From the NCBI GenBank assembly GCA_910577805.1, contig CAJTOE010000074.1:1-11439 (forward strand): a DNA stretch of 11,439 nt, in the 5' to 3' direction. Shown piece by piece: positions 1 through 6,599 of this stretch. The translations under genes were made by a program, and so were the position numbers. The stretch is from an uncultured Oscillospiraceae bacterium (GTDB lineage Bacteria > Bacillota > Clostridia > Oscillospirales > Oscillospiraceae). The notes under the pieces are model-generated. The model was not told the origin of the DNA. It saw only the letters and a program-made list of their open reading frames with translations, and did not search any database. The first letter of the stretch is position 1. Each line of letters opens with the position of its first letter.

Positions 1-288
1 CATATCTGCGTCCATCACCGCCACGTAGTCCCCCTGGGCGTTGCAGAAGCCGGCGTACATGGCGGCCTCCTTGCCGAAGTTCCGGGAAAAGGACAGGTAC
101 TGCACCCGCGGGTCCTGCCGGGCCAGGCGGCGCAGCACGTCCATGGTGCCGTCTCTGGAACCGTCGTTGACGAAGAGAAGCTCAAAGTCAAAATCCGGCA
201 GTTTTTCCATAGTCTGGCACAGGGCGGGGTAGAGCAGAGGCAGGGCCTCCTCCTCGTTGAAGCAGGGGATAATCAGAGAAATCAGCAA
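1..288 (-). CDS. Family 2 glycosyltransferase, N-terminal part (cut by window edge)
   Basis: The first 96 residues of a GT2-fold (GT-A) glycosyltransferase are visible. The N-terminus reads MLISLIIPCFNEEEAL, the usual first beta strand and nucleotide-binding turn. It is followed by VNDGSRDGT at about 40-48, SRNFGKEAAMYAG at about 68-80 and a DAD metal-binding motif at about 93-95 just before the edge. This order resembles the dolichyl/undecaprenyl-phosphate sugar transferases (DPM1/GtrB-like), which move a sugar from a nucleotide donor to a polyprenyl phosphate at the membrane. The C-terminal membrane segments that would confirm this are outside the window. There is no ATG; the likely start is TTG at 288-286, 11 nt after a GGAGG at 304-300. 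A second in-frame TTG at 297 lies too close to that site. The gene follows the HU terminator, so it needs readthrough or an unseen promoter. Family is secure; substrate unknown. Confidence 0.85.
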   Translation of the reverse strand, partial: MLISLIIPCFNEEEALPLLYPALCQTMEKLPDFDFELLFVNDGSRDGTMDVLRRLARQDPRVQYLSFSRNFGKEAAMYAGFCNAQGDYVAVMDADM

Positions 289-310
289 AACTGGCAAAAC
301 CTCCTCTCCC

Positions 311-345
311 GAAAAAATGCGGACGCCAGCCAAGGGCGTCCGCAT
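311..345 (-). terminator. Intrinsic terminator after the HU gene
   Basis: An 11-bp perfect stem (317-327 paired with 335-345) has a 7-nt loop at 328-334. Read on the minus strand it is followed by six T residues (316-311). It begins 8 nt past the HU stop codon, so it ends the flippase-mazG-HU transcript. The next gene's SD lies only about 7 nt further on. Confidence 0.9.
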
Positions 346-353
346 CGGGCTGT

Positions 354-629
354 TTATTCGGCGACCGCGTCCTTCAGGGCCTTGCCGGCCTTGAACACAG
401 GGCTTTTGGAGGCGGGAATCTGGATCGGCTCCAGAGTCTTGGGGTTGCGGCCTACCCGCTCGGCGCGCACCTTCACCTCGAAGGAGCCAAAGCCCACCAG
501 CTGGACCTTCTCCCCCTCTTTCAGGGCATTGGTGATGACATCAATACAAGCCGTCACAGCGGCCTCCGCGTCCTTCTTGGCCAAAGAGGCCTCTTCGGCA
601 ACCGCATTGATGAGCTCGGTTTTGTTCAT
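354..629 (-). CDS. hup: HU-family histone-like DNA-binding protein
   Basis: A 91-residue protein of standard HU length. HU is a dimeric nucleoid protein that bends and wraps DNA without strong sequence preference. The N-terminal helices begin MNKTELINAVAEEA. The family signature runs GFGSFEVKVRAERVGRNPKT at residues 46-65, including Pro63 at the tip of the beta arm, which intercalates into the minor groove in characterised HU proteins. The ATG at 629 has an excellent SD, AGGAGGA at 644-638, with 8 nt spacing. It lies 70 bp after mazG and directly before the strong terminator, so it is the last gene of this unit. Flippase-mazG-HU is a conserved clostridial order (compare yabM-yabN in Bacillus). 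The usual next genes (an S4-domain protein, yabP, yabQ) are not here. I found no convincing promoter of its own in the gap before it. Confidence 0.97.
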   Translation of the reverse strand: MNKTELINAVAEEASLAKKDAEAAVTACIDVITNALKEGEKVQLVGFGSFEVKVRAERVGRNPKTLEPIQIPASKSPVFKAGKALKDAVAE

Positions 630-699
630 ACGATCTTTCCTCCTAAATGCTTTTGTACATCCTCAAGATATATCTCAATTCCGCCCGAAAAAGGCGGTA

Positions 700-1326
700 T
701 CAAGCCTGTTCCTGGGCCTCCCGCGCCCGATACTGGCGGATAAACCCCTCGCACGCCTTTTGCAGCGCCTGTTCGCTGTCCAGCCCCGCCAGACGGCCCA
801 CCTCCACAGCGGAAAAGAGCAGCGCCCCCAGGGCGTCCTCCAGCTGAATCTCCCGGCCGGCCTTCTTTTGCAGCTTCTCCGCACGGGTCAAGGCCGGCAG
901 GGCGCGGGCCACCGCGTCCAGTGCGTCGCCGGTGGTACGCTGGCCCTTCTCCTGGCGCTTTTGAGCGTCCCAGGTAGCCAGCGCGTCCTGGCTCTCCACC
1001 CCGGCAAATACGTGGGGGTGGCGGTAAATCAGTTTTTGGCACACCCCGTCGATCACATCGTCCAGGGTAAACCGCCCCGCCTCCTGGGCCATCCGGGCGT
1101 GAAAGACCACCTGAAGCAGTACGTCGCCCAGCTCTTCCTTCAAATGCTCCGGATCGTCCTCGTCGATGGCCTCCACCGCCTCGTAGGCCTCCTCCAGCAT
1201 ATTGCGCCGGATGCTCTGGTGGGTCTGCTCCCGGTCCCAGGGGCATCCCTCCGGGGAGCGAAGCAGGGCCATGATCTCTTTCAGGGCCTCCAGGTCATAA
1301 GGAGGCGTGTTTTTTAAATTTATCAT
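700..1326 (-). CDS. mazG: MazG-family nucleoside triphosphate pyrophosphohydrolase, second domain shortened
   Basis: A 208-residue cytoplasmic enzyme expected to hydrolyse (d)NTPs to the monophosphate and pyrophosphate, cleaning the nucleotide pool. The first MazG domain (about 12-107) is intact: CPWDREQTH at 28-36, the metal-binding EExxE (Glu45, Glu46, Glu49) and ExxD (Glu65, Asp68), and the KLIYRHPHVF segment at 98-107. The second domain starts normally (LPALTRAEKLQKKAG, 143-157) but then goes straight to the final helices (about 163-200). The helix carrying the second EExxE site is missing, so only the first domain should be catalytic. Two-domain relatives such as E. coli MazG are about 263 residues. 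The ATG at 1326 follows AGGAAAGG with about 7 nt spacing; an upstream in-frame ATG adds an implausible proline-rich leader. It is preceded by the flippase gene and followed by HU. Confidence 0.93.
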   Translation of the reverse strand: MINLKNTPPYDLEALKEIMALLRSPEGCPWDREQTHQSIRRNMLEEAYEAVEAIDEDDPEHLKEELGDVLLQVVFHARMAQEAGRFTLDDVIDGVCQKLIYRHPHVFAGVESQDALATWDAQKRQEKGQRTTGDALDAVARALPALTRAEKLQKKAGREIQLEDALGALLFSAVEVGRLAGLDSEQALQKACEGFIRQYRAREAQEQA

Positions 1327-1416
1327 ATTTTTACCTTTCCTGCAAGAGTTTTTTTCGATATTTTTTGATTCGTAACGTGGAGGAGGCTTGGGGGGAGGGG
1401 GCCGAACAATCTGTGG

Positions 1417-1438
1417 GGCCCGACCCCCTGGGCGGGCC
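1417..1438. repeat. GC-rich intergenic hairpin between flippase and mazG
   Basis: In the 141-bp gap 1327-1467, GGCCCG (1417-1422) pairs with CGGGCC (1433-1438). CCC (1424-1426) pairs with GGG (1430-1432), leaving one bulged A and a 3-nt loop. No T-run follows on either strand, so it is not a classical terminator. The rest of the gap holds a G-rich plus-strand stretch at 1390-1401, then an A/T-rich stretch up to the mazG SD. I found no convincing promoter here. The hairpin could be a dispersed intergenic repeat or an mRNA stability or processing element. Confidence 0.5.
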
Positions 1439-1467
1439 ATCTCGCAGAAATGATATCCCTCCACAAA

Positions 1468-3201
1468 TCAAAGCCGGAGCAGCCGTGCAATCTTTTCCCC
1501 CTTCGGCATCAACAGCAGGTCCTCCCGCGTGATGGCCCCCAGGGCAATCACCAGCCCGCCGTAGACGGCCATCGCCGCCAGGATAGACAGCGTCACGCAC
1601 GGGAGATTGGAGTGGACGAGCTTGAAGGTCAGCCCGTACACCGCCCAGGCGGCTAACCCCATGGCCAGCGCGGCAATGGCCGGCTTGAGGAACAGGGGCG
1701 GGAATTTCGGACAGTCGGGAATGACCCGGCTCATCAGCAGCAGGTCCAGCAGCATACACAGCCCAAAGCACAGCACATTGCCGTAGGGCGCACCGTAAAT
1801 GCCGATATCGGGCCGGGCTACCACGTTGTAGTTGGTAAAAATCTTGACCACGCCCCCCAGGACCATGATCGTCACCGGCAGGTTGATAAAGCCGTAGGCC
1901 TGAAGCACGGAGTTGCACACCAGCATCATGCACACGAATATAGACGCAATGCCCAGAGTGGACAGCAAAGGACCGGCAATCTCCGCCTCCATGCCGGGGA
2001 ACACCAGCTGAATAATGGGAGTCCCCAGCACAAATAACCCCACGCCGGCGGGAAACGCCAGCAGCGCCGCCATCCGCAGCGCGGAAGAAGAAATACGGGC
2101 CGCGCCCTTTTTGTCCCTGGCGGTGAGCCGTGCGGACACCGACGGAATGACGGAGGCGGTCAGCGCCGCCATCAGGGACAGGGGCAGATTATACAGGTTC
2201 ATGGCGCTGCCGTAGTTGCCGTAGAGTGTGCGGCTCAGGTCCTCGGCCAGCTTTTGGATCTCCAGCGGAAAATCCGCGGCCTGGGCCGCGCTGCCGCTCC
2301 AGGTCTCCAGGGCGGCTTTCAGGGGGGCGAAATCCACGTACTCCTGGTACATGGCCCAGCTCTCCGGGTTGGTCAGCAGGGCCTTTTGCAGCTGCCCCTG
2401 GACCAGAGAGGAGTCAATGACCGTGATGATGCCCACCATGGAAGAGCTGAGAGTGATGGGGATGGCGATGGTCAGCAGGGTCGCCAGGATGCGCTGGGGA
2501 CTGTCGGGCCGGTCCCGGACCTCCACACGGTCCCGCATTCGGGTCTGGATAAAATCCAAAATCATATAGACCAGCGCGAAAATCGTCCCCACGGTCACGC
2601 CGGTGATGGCCCCGGCCGCGGCCAGATGGGGTTCCCCGCCCACGTTCACGATCCAATAGGCCAGCCCCAGCCCCACGCAGAGCTTGCACATGGCCTCCAG
2701 GATCTGGGACACCGCGGTCGGGGTCATGCGTCCATGGCCCTGGGCGTAGCCCCGGAAGGCGGACAGACAGCCCACGCAGATCACCGCCGGCGCCAAGGCC
2801 CGGATGCCCTGGGCGGCCAGGGAGTCGTTCATCAGCCCCGCAAGCTGGTCCGCCCCGAAGTACATCACCAAAAAGGAGACGACTCCCAGCCCCAGGAACA
2901 CCCCCAGGGACAGGCGGAACACCTGCCGCACCTGGCCGTAGCGGCCCAGGGTCCGGGCCTCGGACACCATCTTGGACACCGCCACCGGCAGGCCCGCCGT
3001 GGAGATGGTCAGCAGAACGGAGTAGATGTAATAGGAGTTGTTGAAGTCGGCCACGCCCTGGGCGCCTATAATCTCTGTAAGGGGAAATTTGTAAAACAGG
3101 CCGATGATTTTCGTCACCATGATGCCCACCGCCAGGATGGCGGCGCCGCCGAAAAACGTATTTCCCCCGCTGCTCCGGGCGGGCTGCTTTTGCTTTGCCA
3201 T
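1468..3201 (-). CDS. SpoVB/YabM-like lipid-linked oligosaccharide flippase (MOP/MVF superfamily)
   Basis: A 577-residue polytopic membrane protein of the polysaccharide-export branch of the MOP superfamily (MurJ, SpoVB, YabM). Members flip undecaprenyl-linked precursors across the cytoplasmic membrane. After a short basic N-terminus (MAKQKQPARSSGGN) come repeated hydrophobic segments over the whole length, consistent with about 14 helices. The first helix region contains GIMVTKIIGLFYKFPL, typical of SpoVB-like proteins. A polar stretch at about residues 285-340 looks like an extended loop and helps explain a length above the roughly 520-530 residues of the Bacillus relatives. The ATG at 3201 has GGAGG 6 nt upstream. 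It starts 14 bp after the deaminase stop, so the two are co-transcribed. Position before mazG and HU matches the yabM context. Whether it serves peptidoglycan, spore cortex or another glycan cannot be read from the sequence. Confidence 0.9.
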   Translation of the reverse strand: MAKQKQPARSSGGNTFFGGAAILAVGIMVTKIIGLFYKFPLTEIIGAQGVADFNNSYYIYSVLLTISTAGLPVAVSKMVSEARTLGRYGQVRQVFRLSLGVFLGLGVVSFLVMYFGADQLAGLMNDSLAAQGIRALAPAVICVGCLSAFRGYAQGHGRMTPTAVSQILEAMCKLCVGLGLAYWIVNVGGEPHLAAAGAITGVTVGTIFALVYMILDFIQTRMRDRVEVRDRPDSPQRILATLLTIAIPITLSSSMVGIITVIDSSLVQGQLQKALLTNPESWAMYQEYVDFAPLKAALETWSGSAAQAADFPLEIQKLAEDLSRTLYGNYGSAMNLYNLPLSLMAALTASVIPSVSARLTARDKKGAARISSSALRMAALLAFPAGVGLFVLGTPIIQLVFPGMEAEIAGPLLSTLGIASIFVCMMLVCNSVLQAYGFINLPVTIMVLGGVVKIFTNYNVVARPDIGIYGAPYGNVLCFGLCMLLDLLLMSRVIPDCPKFPPLFLKPAIAALAMGLAAWAVYGLTFKLVHSNLPCVTLSILAAMAVYGGLVIALGAITREDLLLMPKGEKIARLLRL

Positions 3202-3215
3202 AGGCGACCTCCGAT

Positions 3216-4529
3216 TCAGTCGTTGCCTCCAAAAATATGGGGCAGGGCGTAGCCCTCCACCTCGGCGCGAAGCTTTTCCAGGTCCAGAGTGAGGAACGTC
3301 CCATTCTCATATATGACTCGTCCCCGCGCCATATTCATGCACACGTCGGAGCCGCGGGCGGAGTAAACCAGATTTTCCGCCAGATCGTGACAGGGGATCA
3401 GGTTGGGCCGGGACGCGTCCAGCAGGATAATATCCGCGATTTTGCCCGCCGCCAGTATGCCGGTATCCCGCCGCAGGGCTTTTGCCCCGTTGACGGTGGC
3501 CATCGCCAGAAGCTCCGACGCGGTGAGCAGGTCGTGGTCCTCACCGAAGGTCCAGTTCTGGGTCAGCGCGGCTGTTTTCATCTCCTCAAACAGGTCGTGG
3601 CTGTTGTTGGAGGCCACGCCATCGGTGCCCAGGGCGATGTTCATTCCGCACTGACGGAGGAAGAACAGGGGGGCCACACCGGACATGAGCTTCAAATTGG
3701 ACACCGGGTTGTGGACGGCGGTGACGCCCCGCTTGGCCAGCAGCTCCGCATCCTGGCCGGAGAGGTAGACGCAGTGAGCAGCCGCGCCGCCGTTCTGCCA
3801 CACGCCGTATTTGTCCAAAAGGACCGCAGGGGACTCGCCGTATTTTTCGATGCACTTCATATGCTCGGAATTGGTTTCCGACACATGGACATGCATTCCC
3901 AGGTCGTACTGCCGGGCATAGTCCGCCACCCACTGCCACAGAGGCGCGTTGGAGGTGTACTCCGCATGAATGGACGCGTCGATCAAAATCTGTCCGTCAC
4001 CCGCGCCGTGCCAGTTCTCCCGCAGGCGCTTCGTGTTCTGACAGTCGCTGCACGTTTCGGGCGAAAAATCCTCCGGCGCACCGAAATAGACCCCGCCGCA
4101 GGACAGGTTGGCGGAAAGCCCCGCGTCCAGCACGGTCTGGGCGATGGTCTCGGTGTGCATATACATATCATTGATACAGGTGGTGCCGGAGGCGATCATC
4201 TCCGCCAGACCCAGGCCGGTCCCGGCGGCGACGCACCGGGGGTCCAGCTTGGCCTCGGCGGGGAAAATATACTGGTTGAGCCAAGTGTGCAGGTCACAGC
4301 CCCCGCCGTAGCCCCGCAGCAGGGCCATGGGCACATGGGTGTGGGCGTTGACCAGACCGGGCAGCATGATTTTATCGGTGCAGTCGATCACCCGGTCAAA
4401 CTCCCCGGCGGGGCGGCGGCCGCCCGCGCAGGTGATTTTGGTATCCTCCACCGATACAAAGCCGTCCTTCAGCTCCGGCTGGGCCGGGTCCATGGTCAGC
4501 GCTGTCACATGTTCAAATAAAATCTTCAT
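3216..4529 (-). CDS. mtaD: Amidohydrolase: 5'-methylthioadenosine / S-adenosylhomocysteine deaminase family
   Basis: A 437-residue cytoplasmic metal-dependent hydrolase of the MtaD/TrzN/ATZ group. Family members deaminate the adenine ring of MTA, SAH, adenosine or 5'-deoxyadenosine to the inosine form. Metal and catalytic residues are in place: HTH at 63-65, His215 and Glu218 in HVHVSE, His252 in AHC, and Asp303 in GTDG. These correspond to the HxH, HxxE, H and D set described for the Thermotoga enzyme. The flanks HTHVPMALLRG and NPVSNLKLMSG are typical for this family rather than for guanine or cytosine deaminases. ATG 4529 is chosen because GAGGT lies 6 nt before it; the GTG at 4535 overlaps that SD. 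It sits 23 bp after the purine nucleoside phosphorylase gene and 14 bp before the flippase. The pairing with a phosphorylase supports nucleoside salvage. The preferred substrate is not determinable here. Confidence 0.88.
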   Translation of the reverse strand: MKILFEHVTALTMDPAQPELKDGFVSVEDTKITCAGGRRPAGEFDRVIDCTDKIMLPGLVNAHTHVPMALLRGYGGGCDLHTWLNQYIFPAEAKLDPRCVAAGTGLGLAEMIASGTTCINDMYMHTETIAQTVLDAGLSANLSCGGVYFGAPEDFSPETCSDCQNTKRLRENWHGAGDGQILIDASIHAEYTSNAPLWQWVADYARQYDLGMHVHVSETNSEHMKCIEKYGESPAVLLDKYGVWQNGGAAAHCVYLSGQDAELLAKRGVTAVHNPVSNLKLMSGVAPLFFLRQCGMNIALGTDGVASNNSHDLFEEMKTAALTQNWTFGEDHDLLTASELLAMATVNGAKALRRDTGILAAGKIADIILLDASRPNLIPCHDLAENLVYSARGSDVCMNMARGRVIYENGTFLTLDLEKLRAEVEGYALPHIFGGND

Positions 4530-4552
4530 AAACACACCTCAAAATTTTTCAC

Positions 4553-5371
4553 TCAAAGCTCCGCCAAGCAGGCGCGCACCAGGGCGGAAAACGTCTTTTT
4601 GGCCTTCGCGCCCGCGTCTAAAACCTCCTGCTCGCTCAGGGGCTGGTCCAGGATGCCCGCCGCCATGTTGGACAGCAGGGTCAGGCCCAGCACCTCCATA
4701 CCGCAGTGGGCGGCCACGATGACCTCCGGGGCGGTGGACATACCCACCGCGTCGCCGCCCAGGACCCGGACCGCACGGATCTCCGCCGGCGTCTCGTACT
4801 GGGGGCCGTAGCAATAGAAATAAACGCCCTCCCGGAGCAGCAGGCCCAGTTTTTTTGCGTTTTCCCGCGCCAGCGTCTGGAGCCGGGGGGTGTACAGATG
4901 GGAGGCGTCCGGGAACCGGACCCCGAACTCCGGCAGGTTTTCGCCCCGGAGGGGGGACTCGCTCTGGAGCTTGATCTGGTCGGTAATGAGCATCAATTCT
5001 CCGGCGTTCCAGTCCGTGCGCACACAGCCGGCGGCGTTGGTGACGATCAGCGTTTCACACCCCAGCAGCCGCAGCACCCGCACGGCACAGGTGACCTCCT
5101 CGTAGGAGTAGCCCTCATAGTGGTGCATCCGGCCCTGCATCACAGCCACGGGCCGGCCCTCCAGGGTCCCGAACACGAACCGGCCCTTATGGCCCGGCGC
5201 GGTGGAGGGCTTGAAGTGGGGCACGTCCTTATAGTCCACATAGATGGGGTTTTCCACCAAATCGCCCAGGCCCCCCAGGCCGGAGCCAAGGACCATAGCG
5301 ATTTTGGGAACAAATCCGTTCAGTCTGTTCTGAATGGCCTTTGCGCTTTCCTGATACTGTAAAAAGTCCAT
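4553..5371 (-). CDS. punA: Purine nucleoside phosphorylase, trimeric (PNP-I) type
   Basis: A 272-residue cytoplasmic enzyme that phosphorolyses inosine, guanosine and deoxy forms to the free base plus (deoxy)ribose-1-phosphate. Conserved positions of the trimeric family are present: phosphate-binding Ser30 in VLGSGLG, His61 in GHKGRFVFG, Arg81, His83 and Tyr85 in GRMHHYEGY, Glu193 in QYETPAE, Met211 in VGMSTAPE, and base-binding Asn235 in SNMAAGI. The Asn with the Glu predicts 6-oxopurine nucleosides (Ino/Guo) and not adenosine. That fits the adjacent deaminase, which would supply inosine-type products. The length matches family norms. ATG 5371 has GGAGGT with about 5 nt spacing; a longer in-frame reading upstream crosses a C/A-rich intergenic segment and is unlikely. 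A possible promoter lies at 5403-5431, but transcription from the pseudouridine synthase gene could also contribute. Confidence 0.95.
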   Translation of the reverse strand: MDFLQYQESAKAIQNRLNGFVPKIAMVLGSGLGGLGDLVENPIYVDYKDVPHFKPSTAPGHKGRFVFGTLEGRPVAVMQGRMHHYEGYSYEEVTCAVRVLRLLGCETLIVTNAAGCVRTDWNAGELMLITDQIKLQSESPLRGENLPEFGVRFPDASHLYTPRLQTLARENAKKLGLLLREGVYFYCYGPQYETPAEIRAVRVLGGDAVGMSTAPEVIVAAHCGMEVLGLTLLSNMAAGILDQPLSEQEVLDAGAKAKKTFSALVRACLAEL

Positions 5372-5402
5372 GGTAAACCTCCAAATTTTTATGATTATCT
5401 CA

Positions 5403-5431
5403 AGTGTACACCAAATCCTGGGGAAATGCAA
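5403..5431 (-). promoter_or_regulatory. Possible sigma-A promoter for the purine salvage operon
   Basis: On the minus strand TTGCAT (5431-5426) and TACACT (5408-5403) are separated by 17 bp, about 32 bp before the phosphorylase start. The match is partial (3/6 and 4/6), so this is tentative. A better -10-like GATAAT just downstream has no -35 at correct spacing. Confidence 0.35.
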
Positions 5432-5456
5432 TGAAAAAAGCCGGGAAGTTCGATTT

Positions 5457-5495
5457 GGGAGGGGGTACGGGTTTTTTGGGGGGGATTCCTCCCCC
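5457..5495 (+). other. Potential G-quadruplex overlapping a hairpin in an intergenic gap
   Basis: On the plus strand four G-tracts (5457-5459, 5461-5465, 5469-5471, 5478-5484) are separated by loops of 1, 3 and 6 nt, which fits the usual G3+N1-7 quadruplex pattern. The last tract can instead pair in a 6-bp hairpin (5480-5485 with 5490-5495) with a 4-nt loop, directly after the pseudouridine synthase stop codon. The plus strand is the template strand for the flanking genes. No T-run follows the hairpin closely; the nearest is T6 at 5439-5434. The 124-bp gap 5372-5495 otherwise holds only the tentative promoter and SD. Confidence 0.5.
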
Positions 5496-6449
5496 TTAAA
5501 AATACTCCTCCACAAAATCCACCGCTTCCACCTGCCAGCACCGCCCGTTCAGCTCCTCCAGCGCTCCGGCCTCCGTGGTAAAGCAAAACTCCAGCTTGTA
5601 GGAATACAGCGCCTGCCCGTGACGGCCGTACTTGCGGTTCTCCCGCTCGCTGCCGTACTTCCCGTCCCCAATCAGGGGATGCCCGGCGGCGGCGAACTGC
5701 GCCCGTATCTGGTGGGTGCGGCCTGTGACCAGCTCGCATTCCACCAGGGACAGCCCATTTTTCACCGCAAGGGTCCGGTACAGGGTCACCGCTTTCTTCG
5801 CCCCCGGTTCCGGCCTGGAACGGACGTAGACCTGCTTTTTCACCTCGTCCTTCCATATAAAACCCTCCAGCTTCCCCTGGGGGGTGGGCATCTTCCCCTG
5901 GACGGCGCATAAATAATATTTCTTGACCTCCCGGTCCCGGATTTTCTGGTTCATGACCCGCAGGCCCTCGGCGGTCTTGGCCGCAATGACGATGCCTCCC
6001 GTGTTCCGGTCGATGCGATTGCACAGCGCCGGGGTGAACGCCCGCTCCCAGGCGGGGGACCACTCCTTCTTTTGATACAGATACGCCTGGATGTGGGTCA
6101 GGAGGGTGTTGACCTTCTCCTGTTCGTCCGGGTGGACCACCAGACCGGGCCGCTTGTCCACCAGCAGGATATGTTCGTTTTCAAACAAAATATGCAGATT
6201 GGGCTTGTAAAGGGACAAAAACGCGTTTTCCGGCGCGGGGGTCTCGAAAAACTCGTCGTTGATATACAGCTGCAAAACATCCCCCTGGGTCAGGCGGGCG
6301 TCCCGCTTGGCCCCCTTGCCGTTCACCTTGACCCGTTTCAGACGGATGTACTTCTGGGCCAGGGGGGCGGGCAGGAGAGGCAGATTCTTGGCCAGCCAGC
6401 GGTCCAGGCGCTGTCCGGCGTCGTTTTTTCCGATGGTAAATTCTTTCAT
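5496..6449 (-). CDS. RluA-family RNA pseudouridine synthase (RluC/RluD-like)
   Basis: A 317-residue cytoplasmic enzyme that isomerises uridine to pseudouridine in structured RNA, probably 23S rRNA. An S4-like RNA-binding domain occupies about residues 10-65 (RLDRWLAKNLP, with KYIRLKRVKVNGK following). The catalytic domain starts near residue 85. The catalytic aspartate is Asp147 in NRIDRNTGG, the RluA-family version of motif II. HPDEQEKVNTLL and the later TGRTHQIRAQFAAAGHPLIG also match the family. The S4 domain points to the RluC/RluD branch rather than RluA itself; the exact uridine target cannot be assigned. ATG 6449 follows AAGGAG at 10 nt. A longer upstream in-frame reading would run through the promoter region and is rejected. 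It is first on the minus strand, transcribed from the promoter at 6482-6510, divergently from yceD. Confidence 0.93.
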   Translation of the reverse strand: MKEFTIGKNDAGQRLDRWLAKNLPLLPAPLAQKYIRLKRVKVNGKGAKRDARLTQGDVLQLYINDEFFETPAPENAFLSLYKPNLHILFENEHILLVDKRPGLVVHPDEQEKVNTLLTHIQAYLYQKKEWSPAWERAFTPALCNRIDRNTGGIVIAAKTAEGLRVMNQKIRDREVKKYYLCAVQGKMPTPQGKLEGFIWKDEVKKQVYVRSRPEPGAKKAVTLYRTLAVKNGLSLVECELVTGRTHQIRAQFAAAGHPLIGDGKYGSERENRKYGRHGQALYSYKLEFCFTTEAGALEELNGRCWQVEAVDFVEEYF

Positions 6450-6481
6450 ACTGACGGCGCTCCTTGTGGAAGTGTAAAAAC

Positions 6482-6510
6482 ATTTCACCACAGAACAAAA
6501 ATTTTGTCAA
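6482..6510 (-). promoter_or_regulatory. Promoter for the RluA-family gene
   Basis: On the minus strand a perfect -35 TTGACA (6510-6505) is followed after 17 bp by TGAAAT (6487-6482), with a TGG just before it (extended -10). It lies about 33 bp before the ATG at 6449. It is back to back with the yceD promoter; the two -35 boxes are 19 bp apart. Confidence 0.75.
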
Positions 6511-6524
6511 CAAATTCGGTGAAA
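6483..6524. repeat. Inverted repeats in the divergent promoter region (possible operator)
   Basis: TTTCACC at 6483-6489 and GGTGAAA at 6518-6524 are a perfect 7-bp inverted pair. The left arm overlaps the minus-strand -10 box and the right arm ends 5 bp before the plus-strand -35. Between them lies the palindrome ACAAAA-A-TTTTGT (6495-6507), which overlaps the minus -35. No known operator consensus is recognised; regulatory use is inference. Confidence 0.3.
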
Positions 6525-6529
6525 AGTAT

Positions 6530-6558
6530 TTGACATTCCCGGCTTTTTTCTTTATAAT
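6530..6558 (+). promoter_or_regulatory. Consensus sigma-A promoter for yceD-rpmF
   Basis: TTGACA at 6530-6535 and TATAAT at 6553-6558 are both full consensus hexamers with the optimal 17-bp spacer. They give a leader of about 35 nt before the yceD ATG. This is a strong promoter, as expected for a ribosomal protein operon. Confidence 0.95.
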
Positions 6559-6599
6559 ACTCGCTGTACCATTCTGTAAGCATCAGAGGGAGGTTTGTC

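Noticed and set aside
645..678. TTGAGA and TACAAA as an HU promoter
   Set aside because: The spacing is 15 bp and the start of transcription would fall on the ribosome binding site.
681..697. Small hairpin CCGCC/GGCGG between mazG and HU as a terminator
   Set aside because: Only 5 bp of stem and no T-run after it on the minus strand; HU would then need a promoter that I cannot find convincingly.
382..1317. 311-codon plus-strand frame across HU and mazG
   Set aside because: It spans two real minus-strand genes and their gap; composition is typical of a shadow frame.
3237..4520. 427-codon open frame on the plus strand opposite the deaminase gene
   Set aside because: Antisense shadow of a gene with clear catalytic motifs; the translation is low in complexity and has no family features.
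5372..5495. Purine riboswitch ahead of the phosphorylase gene
   Set aside because: The gap is short, lacks a recognisable purine aptamer core and its probable transcription start leaves a leader of only about 25 nt.
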